64,000 bases of DNA from Pseudomonadota bacterium (lineage in GTDB: Bacteria > Pseudomonadota > Alphaproteobacteria > Rhizobiales > Beijerinckiaceae). Below, piece after piece: positions 43,936 to 53,888 of this stretch; within the stretch, counting starts at the first letter, position 1; every line of letters begins with the position of its first letter. Under the pieces are notes generated by a model. It did no database searches. It was not told the origin of the DNA and worked only from the letters and a program-made list of their open reading frames with translations. The stretch is taken from the NCBI GenBank assembly GCA_023450615.1, contig JAEXGT010000101.1:62001-126000 (forward strand), read 5' to 3'. Position numbers and translations under genes: made by a program.

Positions 43936-44844
43936 ATGCTCGATACCTTGCGCGACATCACCATCGAACCGGCTGACATCATCCGGCCGGAGGAGCCTCA
44001 TGCGGATTATGAGCGGGTGCGCCGGATCATTGCGTTCATTTCGGAACGCTGGCGCGAGCAGCCCTCATTGGAGGCGATTGCGGATCATGTGGGGCTCTCC
44101 ACCACCCATGTGCACCATCTCTTCCGGCGCTGGTCGGGGCTCTCGCCCAAAGCCTTTCTCCAGGCCATCACCCTCGACAACGCCAAGGCGCTGCTCACCG
44201 ATTCCGCCAGCGTGCTCGACGCCACCTACGAGCTCGGGCTTTCAGGCCCGGCGCGCCTGCACGACCTCTTCGTGACCCACGAGGCCATGACGCCCGGCGA
44301 CTACAAGGCCGGTGGAGCGGGGCTCACCATGCGCTACGGTTTCCACCCCTCCCCCTTCGGTGAGGCGGTGCTGATCGCCACCGAGCGGGGCCTTGCGGGC
44401 CTCGGCTTCGTGGATGACAGGGACCGGCAGACGGCGCTGGCCGACATGACCCGGCGCTGGCCCAAGGCGCATTACGTGGAGGACGAGGCTGCCACCGCGC
44501 CGCTGGCCCGGCGCATCTTCAACCCCTCGCAATGGCAGGCGGAGCAACCGCTTCGGGTCGTGCTCATCGGCACCGATTTCGAGGTGCGCGTCTGGCAGAC
44601 CCTGCTGCGCATTCCGCGCGACAAGGCCACCACCTATTCCGATATCGCCCGCCATATCGGCAAGCCCGCCGCCTGCCGGGCCGTGGGCGCGGCGGTGGGC
44701 AAGAACCCGATCTCCTTCGTCGTCCCCTGCCACCGGGTGCTCGGACGCTCCGGCGCGCTCACCGGCTACCATTGGGGGCTGACGCGGAAACAGGCGATTT
44801 TGGGATGGGAAGCAGGGCGGGGTTTGGGCGAAGGCGAGGCTTAA
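43936..44844 (+). CDS. AraC-type HTH fused to O6-methylguanine-DNA methyltransferase
   Basis: A 302-residue fusion. Residues about 25-125 are an AraC helix-turn-helix domain (SLEAIADHVGLSTTHVHHLFRRWSGLSPKAF...AMTPGDYK). Residues about 130-300 are the alkyltransferase with KATTYSDIARHIGKPAACRAVGAAVGKNPISFVVPCHRVLG and acceptor C265. This is Ada without its N-terminal zinc phosphotriester-repair domain, so it cannot sense methyl phosphotriesters as E. coli Ada does. It repairs O6-alkylguanine in the cytoplasm and may regulate its own gene. GAGGAA lies before the ATG. A possible LexA box lies about 515 bases upstream. Confidence 0.9.
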   Translation: MLDTLRDITIEPADIIRPEEPHADYERVRRIIAFISERWREQPSLEAIADHVGLSTTHVHHLFRRWSGLSPKAFLQAITLDNAKALLTDSASVLDATYELGLSGPARLHDLFVTHEAMTPGDYKAGGAGLTMRYGFHPSPFGEAVLIATERGLAGLGFVDDRDRQTALADMTRRWPKAHYVEDEAATAPLARRIFNPSQWQAEQPLRVVLIGTDFEVRVWQTLLRIPRDKATTYSDIARHIGKPAACRAVGAAVGKNPISFVVPCHRVLGRSGALTGYHWGLTRKQAILGWEAGRGLGEGEA

Positions 44845-44875
44845 TCCCAAAAAAGAAGACATTCCAGCACCTTAG

Positions 44876-44899
44876 CCCTATTGCAGGCATGCAACAGGG
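44876..44899. terminator. Hairpin after the AraC-Ogt gene
   Basis: CCCTATTGC (44876-44884) and GCAACAGGG (44891-44899) pair at 8 of 9 positions around AGGCAT. It lies 32 bases after the stop codon. No U-run follows, so termination is tentative. Confidence 0.35.
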
Positions 44900-44941
44900 G
44901 TAAACTCTCGTTTTCTGAAGCCAACTAGCCTTCAGGATCGT

Positions 44942-44968
44942 CTTGCAGCGCTCGAAACCCCTTCTTAT
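44942..44968 (+). promoter_or_regulatory. RpoH (heat-shock sigma32) promoter of dnaK
   Basis: CTTG (44942-44945), 18 bases, then CTTAT (44964-44968, continuing AT). This fits the alphaproteobacterial heat-shock consensus CTTG-N17-18-CYTAT. It lies about 120 bases before the dnaK ATG. No CIRCE element was found, so control by RpoH rather than HrcA is indicated. Confidence 0.7.
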
Positions 44969-45087
44969 ATCAGCGCCATCAGGGTCGCCTCGGTTCGATG
45001 CGGGCCTGTTCCAGTCAATCAACATGTAAGCCATGGGCCGGGCCGCTTCGGGGCTCGGCGGTCTGCTTGAAAGTGAGGGATCCCGCC

Positions 45088-47004
<1,917 letters not shown>

Positions 47005-47029
47005 AACGATGCGCATTCTCTGACGAATT

Positions 47030-47061
47030 CGGCACCCGGTTTCATGGCCGGGTGCCGTTTT
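47030..47061 (+). terminator. Rho-independent terminator between dnaK and dnaJ
   Basis: CGGCACCCGG (47030-47039) and CCGGGTGCCG (47048-47057) form a 10-bp GC stem with an 8-base loop, followed by TTTT. It lies 25 bases after the dnaK stop, so dnaJ may need partial read-through or its own promoter. Confidence 0.8.
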
Positions 47062-47083
47062 CGTGAAACGGCTAGAAGCAACA

Positions 47084-47179
47084 ATGACCGATCCATCGAC
47101 CACTCAACATGATGCATCCAAGCGCCAGGGTCCGATCGGCAGCATGACGGAGCGGTTGTTCGCTCCGAGGGGCGCCTGA
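47084..47179 (+). CDS. Possible 31-residue small protein between dnaK and dnaJ
   Basis: An ATG at 47084 opens a 32-codon frame ending TGA at 47177-47179, one base before the dnaJ ATG. The translation is hydrophilic ([20 protein letters not shown], then [11 protein letters not shown]). AGAAGC lies upstream as a weak ribosome site. The tight junction to dnaJ suggests a leader peptide or translational coupling, but a frame this short can occur by chance. Confidence 0.3.
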   Translation: MTDPSTTQHDASKRQGPIGSMTERLFAPRGA

Positions 47180-47180
47180 C

Positions 47181-48317
47181 ATGTCCAAGCGCGATTACTA
47201 CGAGGTTCTCGGCGTCGCGAAGACCGCGACCGAGGCGGAGATGAAATCCGCCTTCCGCAAGCTCGCGATGCAATATCACCCGGACCGCAACCCGGGCGAC
47301 CACGAGGCGGAAGTCAAGTTCAAGGAAATCAACGAGGCCTATCAGACCCTCTCCGACGGGCAGAAGCGCGCGGCCTACGACCGCTACGGCCATGCGGCCT
47401 TCGCCAATGGCGGCGGGGGCGGGCCGGGCTTCAACGGCGATTTCTCCGACTTCATGTCGGACATCTTCGAGAACTTCTTCGGCGATGCGGGCGGGCGCGG
47501 CAGGGGCCGCAGCTCCGGCCGCGAGCGCGGCGCGGACATGCGCTACAATCTCGAGATCACCCTGGACGAGGCCTTCCACGGCAAGACCGCCGAACTGAAG
47601 ATCCCCACCTCCATCACCTGCGAGGCCTGTTCCGGCTCCGGCGCGAAGCCGGGCTCGAAGCCGAAGACCTGCCCCACCTGCGCGGGCGCTGGCCGCGTGC
47701 GGGCGACGCAAGGCTTCTTCTCCATCGAGCGCACCTGCCCGAACTGCCATGGGCGCGGCGAGGTGATCGACGATCCGTGCGCCTCCTGCGGCGGCGCGGG
47801 CCGCGTGACGCGCGAGCGCACCCTCTCCGTCAACATTCCGGCGGGCGTCGAGGACGGCACGCGCATTCGCCTTGCGGGCGAGGGCGAGGCGGGCCTGCGC
47901 GGCGGGCCTGCGGGCGATCTCTACATCTTCCTGTCGCTGAAACCCCACCCGTTCTATCAGCGCGACGGGGCGGACCTGTTCTGCCGCGTGCCGATCTCCA
48001 TGGTGACGGCGGCCATCGGCGGCGAGCTCAACGTGCCGACCTTAGGCGGCTCCGAGGCGCTCGTGAAGGTTCCGGAAGGCACCCAGACCGGCAAGCAGTT
48101 CCGCCTGCGCGGCAAGGGCATGCCGGTGCTGCGTTCCCGCGACATGGGCGATCTTTATATACAGGTTGTTGTGGAAACCCCGCAGAAGCTCACCAAGCGC
48201 CAGCGCGAGCTGCTGGAAGAGTTCGACAAGGAGTGCTCCAAGGAGAACCATCCTGAAAGCTCGGGCTTTTTCTCGCGTTTCCGGGAATTTCTCGATGGAT
48301 TGGGCGGATCAAGTTAA
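47181..48317 (+). CDS. dnaJ: Co-chaperone DnaJ (Hsp40)
   Basis: A 378-residue type I Hsp40. The J domain ([21 protein letters not shown]...[12 protein letters not shown] at 33-35) stimulates DnaK. A Gly/Phe-rich segment ([16 protein letters not shown]) follows, then four CxxCxGxG zinc motifs: [24 protein letters not shown] and CASCGGAG. C-terminal substrate domains include [22 protein letters not shown] and [11 protein letters not shown]. It presents unfolded clients to DnaK. The start at 47181 is confirmed by the family N-terminus. Confidence 0.98.
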   Translation: MSKRDYYEVLGVAKTATEAEMKSAFRKLAMQYHPDRNPGDHEAEVKFKEINEAYQTLSDGQKRAAYDRYGHAAFANGGGGGPGFNGDFSDFMSDIFENFFGDAGGRGRGRSSGRERGADMRYNLEITLDEAFHGKTAELKIPTSITCEACSGSGAKPGSKPKTCPTCAGAGRVRATQGFFSIERTCPNCHGRGEVIDDPCASCGGAGRVTRERTLSVNIPAGVEDGTRIRLAGEGEAGLRGGPAGDLYIFLSLKPHPFYQRDGADLFCRVPISMVTAAIGGELNVPTLGGSEALVKVPEGTQTGKQFRLRGKGMPVLRSRDMGDLYIQVVVETPQKLTKRQRELLEEFDKECSKENHPESSGFFSRFREFLDGLGGSS

Positions 48318-48383
48318 CTTGACGGTCGTTTCCTTTGAGTTCTAAACAACCCGTGTGATCTGCCCGCTTGAGGGGTCTGCCCA

Positions 48384-49007
48384 GTGCATCAGTCGTTCCA
48401 ACGGCCCACGGCCCGGAAACTTCCCTTCAAGAAGGACCGCTTTCAGGACGAGGCCCGTTTCCTCCGCTCCTGGCTGGAGCGTCCTTTGGCCATCGGCGCG
48501 ATCACCCCTTCCGGCAAGCCCCTGGCGCGGACCATGGCGTCCTATGTCGATCCCCGCATTCCGGGACCCATCGTCGAGCTGGGCCCCGGCACCGGCCCGG
48601 TGACCGACGCGCTGATCCGGCGCGGCATCGAGCAGGAGCGGCTGATCCTCGTGGAGTTCAATCCCGAATTCTGCCAGCTCCTGAAGCGCCGCTTCCCGAA
48701 GGCGACGATCATCCAGGGCGATGCCTACGATCTCCAGGAAACCCTGTCCGGCATCCTGAAGGAGCCCGCGGCCGCCACCGTGTCGAGCCTGCCGCTCTTT
48801 ACCAAGCCCATGGATCAGCGCCTGGACCTGCTCGAAGCCGCGCAGGAGCTGATGCATCCGGACGCGCCCTTCATTCAATTCACCTATGCGGTCGTGCCGC
48901 CGATCCCGGCGCGCTCGAAAGACCACAAGGCCAGAGCGTCCAACCGCATCTGGCGCAACCTCCCTCCCGCCCGCGTCTGGGTCTACAACAAGGTCAAGAA
49001 TTCATGA
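48384..49007 (+). CDS. pmtA: SAM-dependent phospholipid N-methyltransferase, PmtA-like
   Basis: A 207-residue class I methyltransferase. The SAM motif is [21 protein letters not shown] (about residues 61-81), preceded by [34 protein letters not shown], the typical N-terminus of alphaproteobacterial PmtA and related rRNA-dimethylase-like proteins. Later blocks are [29 protein letters not shown] and [13 protein letters not shown]. PmtA makes phosphatidylcholine by methylating phosphatidylethanolamine at the membrane surface. The family also contains enzymes of unproven specificity. Its stop overlaps the pyrF start as ATGA. Confidence 0.85.
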   Translation: MHQSFQRPTARKLPFKKDRFQDEARFLRSWLERPLAIGAITPSGKPLARTMASYVDPRIPGPIVELGPGTGPVTDALIRRGIEQERLILVEFNPEFCQLLKRRFPKATIIQGDAYDLQETLSGILKEPAAATVSSLPLFTKPMDQRLDLLEAAQELMHPDAPFIQFTYAVVPPIPARSKDHKARASNRIWRNLPPARVWVYNKVKNS

Positions 49008-49738
49008 GCACCGGTTCGTCTCCTTCCGCGAAGCCCGTTTCAGGGGGAGACATCCGCGACAGGCTCATCATCGGCCTCGATGTGCCAAGCGTCGAGGAGG
49101 CCCGCTCCATCGTCACGCGCATCGGCGATGCGGGCACCTTCTACAAGATCGGCTATCAGCTGGGTTACGCGGGCGGCTTCGAGTTCGCGCGCGAGCTGAT
49201 CGACCAGGGCAAGAAGGTCTTTCTCGACCTCAAGCTGCACGACATCGGCAACACGGTGGAAGCAGGCGTACGTTCGATTGCGAACATGGGCATGACGTTC
49301 CTCACCGTTCACGCCTATCCGCAGACCATGCGCGCCGCCGTTGCGGGGAAAGCCGGATCGGATCTCAAGATTCTCGCCGTCACCGTGCTCACCTCCTACG
49401 ACGACAACGATCTCGTGGAGGCGGGCTATGCGCCCGTCGCGGCGGCGGAACTCGTCGCCAAGCGCGCGGAACAGGCGCGCGACATCGGCATCGACGGCAT
49501 CGTCTGCGCGGCGACGGAAGCGCAAGCCGTGCGCGGCATCCTGGGCCGCAACCGCCTCATCGTGACGCCGGGCATTCGCCCTGCGGGCGCGGATGCGGGC
49601 GACCAGAAGCGCGTCGTCACGCCCGCCGAGGGCATCCGGCTCGGCGCCAACCATCTCGTGGTCGGCAGGCCCATCGTGAAGGCCGCCGATCCGCGCGCCG
49701 TTGCGCAGGCCATTGTCAGCGAGATCGCTGCGGCGTAA
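49004..49738 (+). CDS. pyrF: Orotidine 5'-phosphate decarboxylase
   Basis: Decarboxylates OMP to UMP, the last step of pyrimidine biosynthesis. The 244-residue TIM barrel shows [25 protein letters not shown], the catalytic [13 protein letters not shown] (Lys-x-His-Asp-Ile), VTVLTSYDD and [43 protein letters not shown] 49004, overlapping the previous gene by 4 bases, was preferred to longer in-frame readings through the methyltransferase gene. A hairpin at 49773-49794 follows. Confidence 0.96.
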   Translation: MSTGSSPSAKPVSGGDIRDRLIIGLDVPSVEEARSIVTRIGDAGTFYKIGYQLGYAGGFEFARELIDQGKKVFLDLKLHDIGNTVEAGVRSIANMGMTFLTVHAYPQTMRAAVAGKAGSDLKILAVTVLTSYDDNDLVEAGYAPVAAAELVAKRAEQARDIGIDGIVCAATEAQAVRGILGRNRLIVTPGIRPAGADAGDQKRVVTPAEGIRLGANHLVVGRPIVKAADPRAVAQAIVSEIAAA

Positions 49739-49772
49739 ACATCTCCCTCGAAACGAAATAAAGTACGGTTCA

Positions 49773-49794
49773 GCCTCTCCCGCCCGGGGGAGGC
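49773..49794 (+). terminator. GC-rich hairpin after pyrF
   Basis: GCCTCTCCC (49773-49781) and GGGGGAGGC (49786-49794) pair, with one G-U, around GCCC. It resembles the CTCTCCCCC repeats at 43.6 kb. It could end the dnaJ-pmtA-pyrF transcript, though no U-run follows. Confidence 0.45.
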
Positions 49795-49838
49795 GACACG
49801 CGTGACAAACCGATACGCCAGTCTTCGAGGAGCCCTTG

Positions 49839-50636
49839 ATGCGCTACACCCGATTGCTTCTGTTATGCGGCTTCCTGCTGGCCGGTGGACAGGCTTTGGC
49901 CGATACCTGCACGATCGTCACCGACTTCGACACGGGCCGCGTCCTGAAACGCGAGGGTGATTGCGAGCGACGCAGCAGTCCCGCCTCTACCTTCAAGGTT
50001 CCGTTGAGCCTCATGGGTTACGATGCAGGCGTCTTCACCGGCGAGGACGCGCCTGCCTGGCCCTACAAGCCCGAATACAAGTCCTGGAACGAAGGCTGGC
50101 GGAAGACGACGACACCGCGCTCCTGGTTGAAGGATTCCGTGCTCTGGTACTCGCACGTCCTGGTCGGTGAACTGGGCCAGAAGCGCTTCGCGGGCTATGT
50201 CAGCGCCTTCGATTACGGCAACCGCGACGTCAGCGGCGACAAGGGCAAGAACAACGGCCTCACCCGTTCATGGCTGAGCGCCTCGTCGCTGCAGATTTCT
50301 CCCGTCGAACAGATCGACTTTCTGCGCAGGCTCCTCAAGCGCGAGTTGCCTGTTTCGACGAAGGCCTACGACATGACGCTCGCGATCATGCCGATGTTTC
50401 TTCTCCCCGACGGCTGGACCGTCTACGGCAAGACCGGCACCGGCTTCCGGCCGCTGCAGAACGGTTCATACGACCGCAACCGGCAATTCGGCTGGTTCGT
50501 AGGCTGGGCGCGGAAAGGTGAACGGACGGTTCTGTTCGCCCGCCTGATCCGCGACGAGCGGAAGGAAAGCGGCATCGCGAGCTTCCGCGCGCGCGACAGC
50601 CTTCTCGCCGATCTTCCCGCCCTGCTGAAACCGTGA
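49839..50636 (+). CDS. Class D (OXA-type) beta-lactamase
   Basis: A 265-residue secreted serine hydrolase. The signal peptide (about residues 1-22, ending QALA|DTC) targets the periplasm. All class D motifs are present: S50-T-F-K53 (active-site serine and carbamylated Lys), S105-H-V107, Y126-G-N128, LSASSLQISPVEQIDFL, and K198-T-G200 (VYGKTGTGF). The length is normal. It should hydrolyse penicillins; the spectrum cannot be read from sequence. It lies among housekeeping genes without mobile elements, so it is probably intrinsic to the species. ATG 49839 is preferred to a TTG one codon earlier. Confidence 0.92.
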   Translation: MRYTRLLLLCGFLLAGGQALADTCTIVTDFDTGRVLKREGDCERRSSPASTFKVPLSLMGYDAGVFTGEDAPAWPYKPEYKSWNEGWRKTTTPRSWLKDSVLWYSHVLVGELGQKRFAGYVSAFDYGNRDVSGDKGKNNGLTRSWLSASSLQISPVEQIDFLRRLLKRELPVSTKAYDMTLAIMPMFLLPDGWTVYGKTGTGFRPLQNGSYDRNRQFGWFVGWARKGERTVLFARLIRDERKESGIASFRARDSLLADLPALLKP

Positions 50637-50717
50637 TCCGTATCGGCAAGGCCGCCTGCCCTTGACGGCGCGGCTCCTCTGGCGTTGGCTGCACACCCCA
50701 TCAAAGAGGAGTTCTCC

Positions 50718-51005
50718 ATGCCCAAAGGCTATGTCATCGCCCGCGTCACCGTCACGAACCCGGAAGCCTATGCGGAATACGCCAAGGGCGCGACGGCGGC
50801 GATCCAGCAATATGGCGGACGTCCGCTGGTGCGCGGCGGCGCCTATGAGGCATTGGAAGGCGAGGCACGGCCCCGCAACGTGGTGATCGAGTTCGATTCC
50901 GTCGAGCAGGCACGCACCTATTACAACTCTCCCGAATACCAGGCCGCCAAGGCCAAGCGCGACGGCGCCTGCGTGGCGGAGTTCGTTCTCGTGGAAGGGG
51001 CCTGA
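50718..51005 (+). CDS. DUF1330 family protein (tandem copy 1)
   Basis: A 95-residue protein of the dimeric alpha/beta-barrel (ferredoxin-like) DUF1330 family. It shows GYVIARVTVTNPEAYAEYAKGA, PLVRGGAYEALEGEARPRNVVIEFDSVEQARTYYNSPEYQAAKAKR. Function is unknown; relatives may bind small aromatic or oxidised molecules. ATG 50718 follows AAAGAGGAG; a longer reading to 50685 is disfavoured. A homologue follows after 3 bases. Confidence 0.88.
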   Translation: MPKGYVIARVTVTNPEAYAEYAKGATAAIQQYGGRPLVRGGAYEALEGEARPRNVVIEFDSVEQARTYYNSPEYQAAKAKRDGACVAEFVLVEGA

Positions 51006-51008
51006 GCC

Positions 51009-51314
51009 ATGGCGAAGGCTTATTGGATCGGACGGGTCGATGTCTCGAACCCGGACGCCTACCAGAATTACGTGAAGGCCAATGCAGCGGCCTTCGCCAA
51101 GTTCGGCGCGAAATTCCTGGTGCGCGGCGGGCAATATCGCGTGGCGGAAGGCGAGGCACGCGCCCGCAACGTGGTGATCGAGTTTCCTTCCTACGAAGCG
51201 GCTGCGGCCTGCTGGGACTCGCCCGAATATCAGGCGGCGAAAGCCGAGCGCGACGGCCATGCGGTGGCCGATATCATCATCATCGAAGGCTATGAGGGCC
51301 CGCAGCCGGGTTAA
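51009..51314 (+). CDS. DUF1330 family protein (tandem copy 2)
   Basis: A 101-residue homologue of the preceding gene product: AYWIGRVDVSNPDAYQNYVKAN, KFLVRGGQYRVAEGEARARNVVIEFPSYEAAAACWDSPEYQAAKAER. The two match over their whole length and lie 3 bases apart, so they arose by tandem duplication and probably make a heterodimer or two related homodimers. Function is unknown. Confidence 0.88.
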   Translation: MAKAYWIGRVDVSNPDAYQNYVKANAAAFAKFGAKFLVRGGQYRVAEGEARARNVVIEFPSYEAAAACWDSPEYQAAKAERDGHAVADIIIIEGYEGPQPG

Positions 51315-51380
51315 CGTTCCACGTCGCCACCGGCCTTGTGCCGGTGATCGATCCAGAAAGCACGACGTCCCTACCGTGTC

Positions 51381-51403
51381 ATGGCCGGGCTGGTCCCGGC
51401 CAT
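51381..51403. repeat. ATGGCCGGG hairpin repeat
   Basis: ATGGCCGGG (51381-51389), CTGGT, CCCGGCCAT (51395-51403): a perfect 9-base stem. Same family as 41430-41452 and 61959-61981. Confidence 0.75.
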
Positions 51404-51421
51404 TCACGTTTTCCCATCCTC

Positions 51422-51468
51422 TGTCCTCATCCTGAGGAGCAGCGCAGCGACCTCCTCAGAATGAGGAC
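51422..51468. repeat. Short CCTCATCCTGAGGAG palindrome, copy 3
   Basis: TGTCCTCATCCTGAGGAG (51422-51439) faces CTCCTCAGAATGAGGAC (51452-51468), with one mismatch. The middle segment with the CGTCTCGAAGGAGG pair, present in copies 1 and 2, is deleted. Confidence 0.8.
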
Positions 51469-51688
51469 GGAGGGTGTGGGAGGCCGGGGATGACGAGGGA
51501 GTTGGTTCAACCGCTCACCCCACCCCTGCCCTCCCCGCAAGAGAGAGGGAACATGCGCCATGGTCTTTTCGGGGAGCACCCGAGGTGGGGGCCAAGGGAA
51601 TGATACACGAGAGCAACGGGCATCGCTGCTTCTCAGTGACCCTCTCACCCGCTATATGCGTTGCGCAGACATTCAGGAGACCTCAAGC

Positions 51689-52504
51689 ATGAGCGAGATG
51701 CGACTCGTCGTGGTAGGCGCCGCCGGACGCATGGGGCGCATGCTTATCAAGGCCGTGGCGGAAAGCGGCGGCTGCCGTCTGGTGGGCGCCATCGAGCGTG
51801 AGGGCTCTGCCGTGCTCGGGCAGGATGCGGGCTCACTTGCCGGGCTTCCCCCGCTCGGCGTGTCGGTGACGGACGACCCGCTTCCCATCTTTGCCAAGGC
51901 GGACGGCGTTCTCGACTTCACCTCCCCCGCCGCTACGGTGTCCTTCGCGGCGCTCGCCGCCCAGGCCCGGATCGTGCACGTGATCGGCACGACCGGTTTG
52001 GCAGAAGAGGATTTCACCAAGCTCGAAGCGGCGGCGCGCCATGCCCGCATCGTTCAGTCCGGCAACATGTCGCTCGGTGTGAACCTGCTCGCAGGGCTGG
52101 TCCGCAAGGTGGCCGCGACGCTCGGTGAGGATTTCGACATCGAGATCCTTGAGATGCACCACCGCATGAAGGTGGACGCGCCCTCAGGCACCGCCCTGCT
52201 GCTGGGCGAAGCGGCTGCCGAAGGCCGCGAGATTTCCCTGAAAGATCGCTCGGTGCGCAGCCGCGACGGACATACCGGCGCGCGCATTCCCGGCGATATC
52301 GGCTTTGCGACCCTGCGCGGCGGTTCGGTGGTCGGCGACCATTCGGTGATCTTCGCGGGCCAAGGCGAACGCCTCGAACTGGGGCATCGCGCCGAGGATC
52401 GCGGAATCTTCGCGCGCGGCGCGGTGCGGGCCGCGCTCTGGGGCTTCGACAAGAAGCCCGGCTTTTACACCATGGCCGACGTGCTCGGCCTCAAAGACCT
52501 CTAA
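51689..52504 (+). CDS. dapB: 4-hydroxy-tetrahydrodipicolinate reductase
   Basis: An NAD(P)H-dependent step of lysine and diaminopimelate biosynthesis. The 271-residue protein has the Rossmann motif [18 protein letters not shown] (residues 5-22), [19 protein letters not shown], and the catalytic signature [23 protein letters not shown]. It ends in the C-terminal [17 protein letters not shown], as usual. ATG 51689 follows CAGGAGA; a reading to 51560 runs through the repeat region. gpmA follows after 36 bases, probably in the same transcript. Confidence 0.96.
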   Translation: MSEMRLVVVGAAGRMGRMLIKAVAESGGCRLVGAIEREGSAVLGQDAGSLAGLPPLGVSVTDDPLPIFAKADGVLDFTSPAATVSFAALAAQARIVHVIGTTGLAEEDFTKLEAAARHARIVQSGNMSLGVNLLAGLVRKVAATLGEDFDIEILEMHHRMKVDAPSGTALLLGEAAAEGREISLKDRSVRSRDGHTGARIPGDIGFATLRGGSVVGDHSVIFAGQGERLELGHRAEDRGIFARGAVRAALWGFDKKPGFYTMADVLGLKDL

Positions 52505-52540
52505 GACACTTCAACGAAGAATAACGGAGACGCTAAAGAC

Positions 52541-53161
52541 ATGGATCGCCTTCTTGTGCTTGCCCGCCACGGCCAGAGCGAGTGGAACCTGAAAAACCTG
52601 TTCACCGGCTGGAAGGATCCCGGCCTCACCGATCTCGGCATCGAGGAGGCGCGTGCCGCTGGCCGCCGCCTGAAGGAGATGGGCGTGCAGTTCGACGTGG
52701 CATACACCTCGGACCTCTCCCGCGCCCAGCGCACCTGCAAGCTGATCCTGGAAGAGATCGGCCAGCCCGACCTGAGAACCATCGCCGATCAGGCCCTCAA
52801 CGAGCGCGATTACGGCGATCTCTCCGGCCTCAACAAGGACGATGCCCGCGCCCGCTGGGGCGAGGAGCAGGTGCATCTCTGGCGCCGCTCCTACGACGTG
52901 CCGCCTCCCGGCGGCGAGAGCCTGAAGGACACCGTGGCCCGCGTGCTGCCCTACTATATCCGCGAGATCCTTCCCCGCGTCATGCGCGGCGAGCGCGTGC
53001 TTGTGGCCGCTCACGGCAATTCGCTGCGCGCCCTCGTGATGGTGCTCGACGGCCTGACCTCGGAGACGATCCCCGGCCTCGAACTCGCGACCGGCATTCC
53101 GCTGGTCTACAAGCTGAATGACGATACGACCGTTGCCAGCAAGAAGGTGCTGGAAGGCTAA
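52541..53161 (+). CDS. gpmA: 2,3-bisphosphoglycerate-dependent phosphoglycerate mutase
   Basis: Interconverts 3- and 2-phosphoglycerate in glycolysis and gluconeogenesis. The 206-residue protein has the phosphohistidine motif [10 protein letters not shown] (residues 7-16), [13 protein letters not shown], the catalytic Glu in [14 protein letters not shown], and the second His in [13 protein letters not shown]. It is shorter than the E. coli enzyme (about 250), as is usual in alphaproteobacteria. dapB upstream and gpmA are commonly neighbours in this order (established for Hyphomicrobiales as far as I recall). Confidence 0.95.
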   Translation: MDRLLVLARHGQSEWNLKNLFTGWKDPGLTDLGIEEARAAGRRLKEMGVQFDVAYTSDLSRAQRTCKLILEEIGQPDLRTIADQALNERDYGDLSGLNKDDARARWGEEQVHLWRRSYDVPPPGGESLKDTVARVLPYYIREILPRVMRGERVLVAAHGNSLRALVMVLDGLTSETIPGLELATGIPLVYKLNDDTTVASKKVLEG

Positions 53162-53175
53162 CCTCTGACAACGCG

Positions 53176-53206
53176 CGTCATCCCCGGCACAAGCCCGGGG
53201 ATGACG
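53176..53206. repeat. CGTCATCCCCGG hairpin repeat after gpmA
   Basis: CGTCATCCCCGG (53176-53187) and CCGGGGATGACG (53195-53206) form a 12-bp stem with loop GCACAAGC. Partial copies (CCGGCACAAGGCCGGGGATGG at 41600, GGCCGGGGATGACG at 51483) flank the other palindromes. It may serve as the gpmA terminator. Confidence 0.75.
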
Positions 53207-53235
53207 AAAGAGGCTGTATCCGTCAAAGTCATGTG

Positions 53236-53856
53236 ATGAATGCCATCACCCTCGCACCCGGCCTCGTCTATTACCCGGATTACCTGGACCGCTCCGCGCA
53301 AACGCAGCTTCTGCAGTCCCTGCGCGACATCACGAAGGCAGCTCCGCTCTTCACGCCGCGCATGCCGCGGACCGGGAAGCCGTTTTCCGTGCGGATGACG
53401 AATTGCGGAAGTCTCGGCTGGGTCTCCGATATCGACGGCTACCGTTACCAGCCCACCCATCCCGAGACGGGCGAGCCCTGGCCCGCCATGCCCGCCCATG
53501 TGCTCCAGGCCTGGGAGGCGATGAGCTTCTATCCGCATCCGCCCGATGCCTGCCTGATCAATTTCTACGAGCCGCAGGCGCGGATGGGCCTGCATCAGGA
53601 CAAGGACGAGGAAGAGTTCGACGCGCCCGTCGTCTCGCTCTCGCTCGGCGACACGGCCCTGTTCCGCTATGGCGGCCTGGAGCGGAAAGACCCGACCCGC
53701 TCGATCCGCCTCAAATCCGGCGACGCCATCGTGTTCGGCGGCCCGGCCCGCCTGATCCATCACGGCATCGACCGCCTCATTCCCGGCAGCTCGGACCTGC
53801 TGCCGCAGGGGGGACGCCTCAATCTCACCTTGCGCAAGGTGAAGAAGCCGCTTTAG
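53236..53856 (+). CDS. alkB: AlkB family Fe(II)/2-oxoglutarate-dependent DNA dealkylase
   Basis: A 206-residue dioxygenase that oxidatively removes methyl groups such as N1-methyladenine and N3-methylcytosine from DNA. It shows MNAITLAPGLVYYPDYLD, INFYEPQARMGLHQDKDE with the iron-binding His-x-Asp, SLSLGDTALFRYGG, the distal His in ARLIHHGIDRL, and RLNLTLRKV with the 2-oxoglutarate-binding Arg pair. It starts at ATG 53236 (a GTG one codon before is also in frame). This is the second alkylation-repair gene in the window, with the AraC-Ogt fusion 9 kb away. Confidence 0.94.
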   Translation: MNAITLAPGLVYYPDYLDRSAQTQLLQSLRDITKAAPLFTPRMPRTGKPFSVRMTNCGSLGWVSDIDGYRYQPTHPETGEPWPAMPAHVLQAWEAMSFYPHPPDACLINFYEPQARMGLHQDKDEEEFDAPVVSLSLGDTALFRYGGLERKDPTRSIRLKSGDAIVFGGPARLIHHGIDRLIPGSSDLLPQGGRLNLTLRKVKKPL

Positions 53857-53888
53857 CCTCAAGCATCCAAACGATCGAAGGAGCCTCC

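Larger units (their letters stand above)
51315..51688. other. Repeat-bearing gap before dapB
   Basis: About 370 bases without a gene. It holds the ATGGCCGGG hairpin (51381-51403), a shortened CCTCATCCTGAGGAG element (51422-51468), and a C-rich stretch (51511-51552) resembling the elements near 43.7 kb. The promoter of dapB must lie in the last 150 bases; none is clear. Confidence 0.55.

Noticed and set aside
44845..45087. CIRCE element (HrcA site) before dnaK
   Set aside because: No TTAGCACTC-N9-GAGTGCTAA palindrome was found; the CTTG-N18-CTTAT promoter explains heat control.
47181..48317. Frames overlapping dnaJ and pmtA in other phases (for example 47777-48256)
   Set aside because: Arg/Gly-rich shadows of the true genes; none has a domain.
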